Translations under genes and position numbers: made by a program
The notes under the pieces: model-generated
Told to the model about the DNA's origin: nothing
Database searches by the model: none
The model's input: only the letters and a program-made list of their open reading frames with translations
Assembly (NCBI GenBank): GCA_017615955.1
Contig: JAFZZD010000623.1
Coordinates: 1-5,759 of the forward strand
DNA: 5,759 nt
DNA from: Victivallales bacterium
GTDB taxonomy: Bacteria > Verrucomicrobiota > Lentisphaeria > Oligosphaerales > Oligosphaeraceae
Direction: 5' to 3'
Shown: positions 1 to 5,300 of the stretch, piece by piece
Layout of the letters: each line of letters begins with the position of its first letter
Position numbering within the stretch: the first letter of the stretch is position 1

Positions 1-96
1 GGCCAACCTGTGCGGAGACGCCTGGAGCTTTGCCTTGTCAGTTGGCCAACCTGTGCGGAGACGCCTATGACTTTGCCTTGTCAGTTGGCCAACCTG
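1..96. repeat. 43-bp tandem direct repeat, two full units plus partial third
   Basis: Units at 1-43 and 44-86 are identical except for four adjacent bases (24-27 GGAG against 67-70 ATGA), so 39 of 43 positions match. A third copy starts at 87 and stops matching after ten bases (87-96). Each junction creates the perfect 10-bp palindrome GTTGGCCAAC (41-50 and 84-93). The window opens exactly at a unit start, so the array may continue to the left. The period is not a multiple of three, which argues against a coding repeat. There are no variable spacers between conserved repeats, so this is not a CRISPR. Its role is unknown. Confidence 0.85.
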
Positions 97-97
97 A

Positions 98-120
98 GTG
101 AGCGCCGCTTAGGCGCTCAC
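98..120. other. perfect 9-bp hairpin without T run
   Basis: GTGAGCGCC (98-106) and GGCGCTCAC (112-120) form a perfect GC-rich stem around a five-base loop, directly after the partial third repeat unit. No T run follows, so it is not a convincing intrinsic terminator alone. It may be the distal boundary of the repeat element, or act with the next hairpin. Confidence 0.5.
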
Positions 121-124
121 ATTG

Positions 125-154
125 ATGCCACTGGCGTATGGAGAGTGGCATTTT
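125..154 (+). terminator. possible intrinsic terminator of an upstream transcript
   Basis: ATGCCACT (125-132) pairs perfectly with AGTGGCAT (144-151) around an 11-base loop, and the 3' arm runs into four T residues (151-154). The 8-bp stem has average GC and the T run is short, so termination would be modest. The position suits the end of a gene or repeat transcript left of the window, before the tRNA promoter. Confidence 0.4.
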
Positions 155-175
155 CAAAAAAAGTTTTCAATTGGT

Positions 176-205
176 TTGCGAGAAATAAAAAGAGCGGTAT
201 ATTAT
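176..205 (+). promoter_or_regulatory. predicted sigma70-type promoter of the tRNA-Cys gene
   Basis: A -35-like TTGCGA (176-181) matches TTGACA at 4 of 6 positions. It is followed after 16 bp by TATATT (198-203), or after 18 bp by the overlapping TATTAT (200-205); each matches TATAAT at 5 of 6. The region upstream (151-176) is A/T-rich with A and T runs, like an UP element. Transcription would start near 210-212, about 12 bases before the mature tRNA. The -10 is persuasive; the -35 is ordinary. Confidence 0.55.
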
Positions 206-222
206 GCTCGTTTTCAGAAAGG

Positions 223-296
223 GGCGTGGTAGCCAAGTGGTTAGGCAGAGGTCTGCAAAATCTCCTACACCGGTTCAATTCCGGTCCGCGCCTCCA
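223..296 (+). tRNA. trnC: tRNA-Cys (anticodon GCA)
   Basis: A full cloverleaf can be drawn by eye. The acceptor stem pairs GGCGTGG (223-229) with CCGCGCC (286-292), with one T-G wobble. T8 and A9 follow, then a D arm with a GCC/GGC stem and an AGTGGTTAG-type loop. The anticodon stem GAGGT/ATCTC encloses loop CTGCAAA with anticodon GCA. The T arm is ACCGG-TTCAATT-CCGGT. Discriminator T73 is followed by an encoded CCA (294-296). U73 and anticodon GCA are the known identity elements for cysteinyl-tRNA synthetase. The gene has its own predicted promoter and terminator and so looks monocistronic. Confidence 0.97.
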
Positions 297-313
297 ATTT
301 TAGACTTTTATGA

Positions 314-351
314 AACGGCACCAACTTCTAGGTTGCGGTGCCGTTCTTTTT
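314..351 (+). terminator. intrinsic terminator after tRNA-Cys
   Basis: AACGGCACC (314-322) pairs perfectly with GGTGCCGTT (337-345). AAC (323-325) can also pair with GTT (332-334) inside, leaving a two-base bulge. The 3' arm leads into TTCTTTTT (344-351). The hairpin begins 18 bases after the tRNA CCA end, as expected for a tRNA terminator. Read from the other strand the tail is weaker but still has several Ts, so some activity in both directions is possible. Confidence 0.8.
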
Positions 352-384
352 CTGAAATGTGCATAATGGCGGGTGCGCCTGGTT

Positions 385-783
385 ATGGCGAAGAAGAACA
401 GATTTTACGATTATGATGACGACGAGGAGCTGGTGCTTGACAAGAAGACCAAGCGTCGTCTAGAGCGTGCCAAATCCCGTAATAATGTACAGCAGCCGTC
501 GCAGGAAGAGGTGGAAGAGGCTGTTCCGTCTGATCCCAGTTCCGAGGCATTGAGCCGCATTGCGGTGCTGTGCCAGGAGAATCGCTGGCGCGAGGCGGTT
601 CTGTTCTGCCGTGAGACTTTGGCGACTGCCGAGGCTGAAGGGAATGACGACGTTGCTGTGACAATGTCGATGGCACTTGGTAAATTGGAGATGTCTTTGC
701 GTCGGCAGATTGCCGCCGCAGTCTTGAGCAAGGCGCAGGATTTGCTTACAAAGGAGTATGGCCTGAATGTTGGGCAACAATGA
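385..783 (+). CDS. small acidic/basic protein with TPR-like C-terminal helices, function unknown
   Basis: I do not recognise the family of this 132-residue protein. Residues 9-15 are an acidic patch (DYDDDEE). A basic stretch (20-32) and a polar, probably disordered linker (33-53) follow. Residues 54-125 look all-helical: ENRWREAVLFCRETL (65-79) fits a tetratricopeptide-like helix pair, and two more amphipathic helices end near Y125. There is no signal peptide or membrane segment, so it is probably cytoplasmic. I chose ATG 385 (MAKKNRF) because the acidic/basic N-terminus reads naturally from it. An in-frame GTG at 373 would add four residues. Neither start has a good Shine-Dalgarno site. The gene overlaps the next by 17 bp, so co-transcription and translational coupling are likely. 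A role as partner of that coiled-coil product is inferred from position only. Confidence 0.8.
   Translation: MAKKNRFYDYDDDEELVLDKKTKRRLERAKSRNNVQQPSQEEVEEAVPSDPSSEALSRIAVLCQENRWREAVLFCRETLATAEAEGNDDVAVTMSMALGKLEMSLRRQIAAAVLSKAQDLLTKEYGLNVGQQ
751..756 (+). promoter_or_regulatory. ribosome binding site of the coiled-coil gene
   Basis: AAGGAG lies ten bases before ATG 767 and inside the 3' end of the preceding gene. It fixes ATG 767 as the start. Ribosomes finishing the upstream frame at 783 would pass directly over it, consistent with coupled translation. Confidence 0.8.
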
Positions 784-2140
784 AAAGATCGAAGGCGTCG
801 AATTAAAGGACGTTTTTACTGGAATGCTGGCGGAATTGCCCTGGGATAGCCTGAGGGCGTATATTCTGTCCAATGCAGTGCTGGCGAAGCTGTGCACCAT
901 GGGCGGCTTCAGGCTGGATCCCAAATTCCGTCCCAGGATGGAGAAGATTGTCATCAAGGACGTGGAGAAGAACGAGTTCAACGAGGCCAGCTGCAATGGC
1001 GTGTTCGCGTCCTGGTATCCAGTGCATACCCAGCTTCATAAGGATTTGGAGGACTATTTCCATTCGGACGGGTACAAGGCGTACCGCGAAGAAAAGGGCC
1101 TCGGAGAGGATGAATACGAGCTGCAGGACGAGGTCTTCGAGCGCATCTACAAGGTGGATGATTTTGCCGCATGGCGCATTCTGTTGTGCTTCAGCCCCCT
1201 GAAGTTCACTAAAGAGCAGGCCGCAAAGATATTGGATGACAAGAAGGACGATGTGAATCTGGTGGAGCGCGTCAAGAAGGCGGAGGCCGAGAGGGACGAG
1301 TTGTCCCGCAAGGTGGCGCAATTGACTGCGGAGGCCGAAAGGCTTCGCGCCAAGCAGCAGCAGGACCAGAATGAGATCCAGGAGCTGCGCAAGCTCAACC
1401 GCCAGATGAAGAGCGACAACGAGCAGTTGCAGAAGAGGGCGGAGACGGCAGTCGCCGAGATGAAGAGGGCGAACGAGCGGGTTTCCGGCGCGGATATAGA
1501 ACGCGAGCAGCGTGAGAAGGCACTCCGCGAGGAAATGGAGCGTACTGTGCAGCGTGCGCAGAACGAGGTGGAGAGGCTCAATGCCGAGGTGGCATTGTGG
1601 AGAGGCCGCCATGAAGAGCAATGCGCTGTGAACCGTGGCTTCCAGGAGCAGGCTGCTGATGCGCTGCGCCAGGCTCGTGACGCCAACGAGGCGAAGGAGG
1701 CCTTTGCCGCGAAGCTGAGTGATACGCATAGCGCGGTGGATGCATTGCTTGACCGCATAGATTGGCCGAAGGTGGCGGCTTCTATGAAGCCATCGCCCAC
1801 AGTGAAGCGCAATCTGAACAGCCTTATCAAGAAACTGGACTACGATTCGGACAGAACCTTGACGATTGAGGGTACCTTGCCTGAATTCTGGGAGAGGCTG
1901 AACAAGGCTGAGCGTGACCTGGTCACCGCAATTGCAAAGAGCACCGAGCGTGAATTGCAAAATGGCTCCATACAGGACTACTGTGGCGGCTTGGCCGAGG
2001 CATTTGACGAGGTCATGGTGAATCTGGAGGCGCGTTCCGCACTTTTGGGTATGCTGCGGGACATTTTCTTCCAGACATTCTCGGACGAGGAATTGCAGGA
2101 ACCCACGTTGAACGCCAAGCCCGCAAAGGCAAAGAAATGA
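767..2140 (+). CDS. large coiled-coil protein of unknown function
   Basis: The 457-residue product falls into three parts. Residues 1-158 are a globular, mostly helical domain with aromatic and Cys positions such as LPWDSLRAYIL (24-34) and FAAWRILLCF (133-142). Residues 159-325 are a long, nearly proline-free stretch rich in Glu, Lys, Arg, Gln and Ala with heptad-like Leu/Ala spacing, typical of an extended coiled coil. Residues 326-445 form a second helical domain (IDWPKVAASM, LPEFWERL). The tail is Lys/Ala-rich (AKPAKAKK). No signal peptide, membrane segment, Walker motif or enzyme signature is visible, so it is not evidently an SMC ATPase. A structural, scaffolding or oligomerising cytoplasmic role is plausible but unproven. 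Its start overlaps the small upstream gene, and an intrinsic terminator begins 20 bases after its stop. I do not recognise the family. Confidence 0.9.
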   Translation: MLGNNEKIEGVELKDVFTGMLAELPWDSLRAYILSNAVLAKLCTMGGFRLDPKFRPRMEKIVIKDVEKNEFNEASCNGVFASWYPVHTQLHKDLEDYFHSDGYKAYREEKGLGEDEYELQDEVFERIYKVDDFAAWRILLCFSPLKFTKEQAAKILDDKKDDVNLVERVKKAEAERDELSRKVAQLTAEAERLRAKQQQDQNEIQELRKLNRQMKSDNEQLQKRAETAVAEMKRANERVSGADIEREQREKALREEMERTVQRAQNEVERLNAEVALWRGRHEEQCAVNRGFQEQAADALRQARDANEAKEAFAAKLSDTHSAVDALLDRIDWPKVAASMKPSPTVKRNLNSLIKKLDYDSDRTLTIEGTLPEFWERLNKAERDLVTAIAKSTERELQNGSIQDYCGGLAEAFDEVMVNLEARSALLGMLRDIFFQTFSDEELQEPTLNAKPAKAKK

Positions 2141-2160
2141 AAGGATGACGTGAGGCTTTG

Positions 2161-2199
2161 AAACAACCCGCTGTGCTTTGCATGGCGGGTTGTTTTTTT
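2161..2199 (+). terminator. strong intrinsic terminator of the two-gene unit
   Basis: An 11-bp perfect stem pairs AAACAACCCGC (2161-2171) with GCGGGTTGTTT (2185-2195) around a 13-base loop. The T run covers 2193-2199, its first three bases being in the stem. This ends the transcript of the two unknown genes and separates it from the secreted-protein gene. Confidence 0.92.
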
Positions 2200-2222
2200 C
2201 GTGGACAGTGGACAGTTTGGTG

Positions 2223-2242
2223 TCTGCGGCGAGAGCCGCAGA
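2223..2242 (+). other. 8-bp hairpin with GAGA tetraloop
   Basis: TCTGCGGC (2223-2230) and GCCGCAGA (2235-2242) pair perfectly around GAGA. As plus-strand RNA this is a GNRA tetraloop closed by a C-G pair, an unusually stable hairpin class. It has no T run and is not a terminator. It is the first internal hairpin of the heptamer-flanked element. Confidence 0.8.
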
Positions 2243-2261
2243 TAGGGCCGTGCCTACTAAA

Positions 2262-2281
2262 CGCGGGCGAGAACGCCCGCG
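2262..2281 (+). other. 8-bp GC hairpin with AGAA loop
   Basis: CGCGGGCG (2262-2269) and CGCCCGCG (2274-2281) pair perfectly around AGAA. All eight pairs are G-C, so it is very stable. Its apex shares GGCGAGA with the preceding hairpin, suggesting the two are related structural modules. No T run follows. Confidence 0.8.
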
Positions 2282-2323
2282 CACAGAACAGTCCACAGTC
2301 CACTGTCCACAGTCCACATTTTT

Positions 2324-2328
2324 AGGGA
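2324..2328 (+). promoter_or_regulatory. ribosome binding site of the secreted-protein gene
   Basis: AGGGA lies eight bases before ATG 2337, and the signal peptide begins right at that ATG. I found no convincing promoter for this gene between the terminator at 2199 and the start codon, so its transcription start is unknown. It could lie within or just before the repeat element. Confidence 0.65.
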
Positions 2329-2336
2329 TATTTACT

Positions 2337-5300
2337 ATGAGAAAAGTGATTTGGCTAGTTGTTTTGGCGGTGTTGATGAATGGAGGTATTATGTCCGCGT
2401 TGGACTTTGAGGTTACTGACGGGAAGGAACTGAAGGTCAGTTTGGGGAATGCGCCATTCATATTGGGGGAGAGTGTTATTCCTGAAGTGAAATGCGAGGC
2501 AAATGTCAGCAAGTTGCAGGACGGCACTGTTGTATGGAATGTCTTTGGCAAGGCAAATCCAGATTTTCCATTCAGGCGCGAGGCGGTGGTGAATCGTGGC
2601 GGCACGGAAGTGGAGTTCAGCGTGATGGGGCGTGCCGATTCATATAATGAGACCTTGCCTGTTGAGATGGGTTATAGCGTGGATGTGGATGTGAAGCGAT
2701 ACGCGGGCGGCACATACCATGCTGTTGGCGGTCGTACGCAGAAGCCTGTTGAGAGCAATGGCGTGATTGGGGAAGACGGCACGTTTAAGCCATTGCTGGT
2801 GAATGCCCGTGTGCTGGTGCTGACTGCCAAGGACGGAAAGGACAGCATTGTGTTTGACTTCAATCCAGAGGGCGTCACCAACTACACGGGGCCTTCGTCC
2901 AAGCCTGGTGGGCGTGGCGTGTGGGGATTGTCCATGAAGGAGGGCATTCTCAAATGCAGCGCATTCTTCAAGAGGGATGTGTATGGCGGCGTGCTGACAG
3001 CCAAGGCATTGGTCTATCGCGGCACGAAGGAGACCTGGCTTGAAAGGCATGCATTGACAAAATACTCATACTGCGATCCGCTTGTCGCGACTGGCAATTT
3101 TGCATTCGGAGACAATACGGTCGGCAAAATGTACCAGCAGGTGAATGGTCTTTTCAAGGCGGATGTGGCTGGCGTGGCTGGCGCAGGTTGGGAAGGGGCA
3201 GCACCGTCCATTGTCACAAAGGAGAAAAGCGGCGCGGTTTACAGCGCGGCCTGCGGCAATGGGACGGCGGTGTTCCGTGTGTCTGGGCTGAAGCCTGGCT
3301 TCTATTTGGTTACGGCCCGCTTCACTGCATACGATGAAAAGCGGGGGCCGTTCTCCGCGAAGATCGGCGGTGCGCAATATCTGGAGAACGCCAGTCTTGA
3401 TGCGGGTACAGTGGGTGTCGCCACGAGGATTGTGCATTTGGATGAGACCGCGCGGCTGGAACTGTTTGGCGACTGGCAGCTTTCGACATTGGCATTGCAA
3501 TTGGAGCATACTGATTATGAGGACTACCGCTTCCGCCGCGGTTTCTGGAGGGCGGCTGGACTGTGGGAGCCGACTGTGGCTCTTCCCAGCAAGAACTACC
3601 TCAAGGAACCAGAATACACCACCGACTTTGGCGTTGTGGCGCTGGCACCATACGACTGCGCGGCGCCAGAAGGCTATGTGCTGAACCTCAAGAAAGAAGT
3701 CTGCCAGCAGAAGAACAACGACGAGATGGCATGGCGCTATGATTCGCTGATAAGCGGAATGGGGCTTGGCAATGGCGGCTCTTTCCTTGAATGGGATACG
3801 CAGGACAAGATTGACAGGCGACTGGATGAACTGAAAGGCGCTGGCATAACCACCATATTGATGAGCAGTGCGCTATCCAGGCATACATTTCCATATCTTG
3901 CGCCAGCGGCGGATGCCTTCTTCAAGCGCATGGCGCCAGCAGCCCATGCACGTGGCATGAAGGTGCTGGACCACCAGGACTTCTCGTTGCTATGGCTGGC
4001 TGGCGATGGAATGAGGGTGGCGGTTCCGCATCCAGGTGCGCTTCAGCAGGCCATCGACGATGCCACAGGCACTCGTGGCTACTGTCTGAACAACGAGAAA
4101 TATTCCGCGATGATGAGGAAGGAGTATCTGCGTCAGGTGAAGGAATGGGATTTGGATGGCATAATGATTGACGAGGTCTATTTCTTCCATGCCAAGTTCT
4201 GCGCCTGCCCAGACTGCCGCCGCAAGTTCACCAGGGACACAGGATTGCATCTGCCGATGGACGAGACATCCAAGGAGCTTTTCAACAAGAACTCCATATT
4301 GTGGCGTGTATTCCAGCAGTGGCGCATCAAGTGCGTAGGCGACTGGTTTGTGGAATTGCGGAAGACTGTGTCTGAAGTCAAACCCAACTTCTCGCTGATG
4401 GTATATACCACCCATTACGGGTGGGGCAGCACCTATTCCAGCCTTACCAAGGGTGCTGCGCTTCCAGAACTGGCACGCTGCTGCGATTTCCTGGGCACGG
4501 AGATCATGTCCAGGAATGTGATTGCGGCACGCAGGCCAGTCATGGCGTTCCGCAAGATGAAGAATACCCTGGCGAACTATGCCGGCATCCCAATATTCGG
4601 GCTGGTTTATCCCCAGGGCAGCTATGACATCGCTGAGTTTGGCTGGGGACTCAACAATGTGGCGAACCAGGTTACCTGGGCCATTGGCACTTTCCCGAAG
4701 CCTGAGAATGCGGACGGCGATTTCCAGCGCTGGAAGATGCCAGTGCAGCGCAGGTACTGCAAGCCAGCCGCCCGCATTGCCTTGCTATATTCCACGAACA
4801 GCAAGGACTACGCAAGAAACTGCGCGTACAACACAGAGGCGCTGGGCATGGGTGAATTGCTGAATGACCTTGGCATACAGTACGAATATATCCTGGAGGA
4901 GAGCCTTGCCGATTTGTCCAACTACAGTGTTCTTCTGGTGATGAATGCGGGCAATTTGTCTGACGACACAGTGGCGAAGATACGCGTCTTTGCCGAAGCG
5001 GGTGGCACCGTGTACCTCAGTGCGCATGCTGGTGTTTACAACGAATTGGCTGTGCAGCGTAAGAAATGGCCCTTTGCGGATGTTTTCAACGCCACGCTGA
5101 AGCTGCCTATTGCCTCCACGAAGGTGGATAATCTGGAAAGCACCATGGGTGCATACGCAGCTGGGCTGAATGCGTTCCGCTTTATCGTGCTGAAGGGTGG
5201 CGTGAAAGGCGATGTGCTGGTAACATCCAAGGGCAGGAATGAAAGCCCAGTGGTGATTTCAGCGCCATACGGCAAGGGGCGCATCATCTATTCGCGGCTC

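Larger units (their letters stand above)
2201..2317. repeat. 117-bp element: inverted GTGGACW heptamer arms around two hairpins
   Basis: The left arm has two tandem GTGGACA heptamers (2201-2214). The right arm has four tandem heptamers in the opposite orientation (AGTCCAC 2290-2296, AGTCCAC 2297-2303, TGTCCAC 2304-2310, AGTCCAC 2311-2317). Bases 2201-2216 can pair with 2295-2310 at 15 of 16 positions, which would close a long stem over the core. The core holds two perfect 8-bp hairpins (2223-2242 and 2262-2281). The element begins two bases after the terminator T run and ends seven bases before a ribosome binding site. It encodes no protein. The architecture suggests a small dispersed, non-autonomous or REP-like repeat, but no second copy exists in this window to prove that. 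Confidence 0.75.

Noticed and set aside
1..96. Possible CRISPR array
   Set aside because: The 43-bp units abut with no unique spacers, and no cas-like gene is present in the window.
10..416. Two short plus-strand frames (10-303 and 204-416) across the repeats and tRNA
   Set aside because: Both run through the complete tRNA-Cys gene, and one also crosses the 43-bp repeats. The second also crosses the tRNA terminator. Neither looks like a protein.
1147..1830. 227-codon minus-strand frame rich in Ser, Ala, Leu and Arg
   Set aside because: It is a shadow of the coiled-coil coding sequence with composition typical of antisense translation, and it has no recognisable domain.
2202..2214. TGGACA in the left heptamer arm as a -35 box for the secreted-protein gene
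   Set aside because: TGGACA matches TTGACA at 5 of 6 positions, but no -10-like hexamer lies 16-18 bp downstream; that region is the GC-rich first hairpin.
803..2605. 600-codon open frame on the minus strand opposite the coiled-coil gene
   Set aside because: Its codons lie exactly opposite those of the coiled-coil gene, so a stop would need TTA, CTA or TCA in the sense frame, codons that gene avoids. The translation is a Leu-rich low-complexity mirror of Glu/Lys/Gln codons. It also crosses a strong terminator and the repeat element and continues into the next gene.
2640..3509. Several minus-strand frames of 67-147 codons opposite the secreted-protein gene
   Set aside because: They are shadows of the long sense frame, without recognisable domains, and they overlap one another in different frames.
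3334..3684. 116-codon plus-strand frame in another phase inside the secreted-protein gene
   Set aside because: It is out of frame with the long coding sequence that has a signal peptide and coherent domains. Its Arg/Trp/Ser/Thr-rich translation is typical of a shifted frame.
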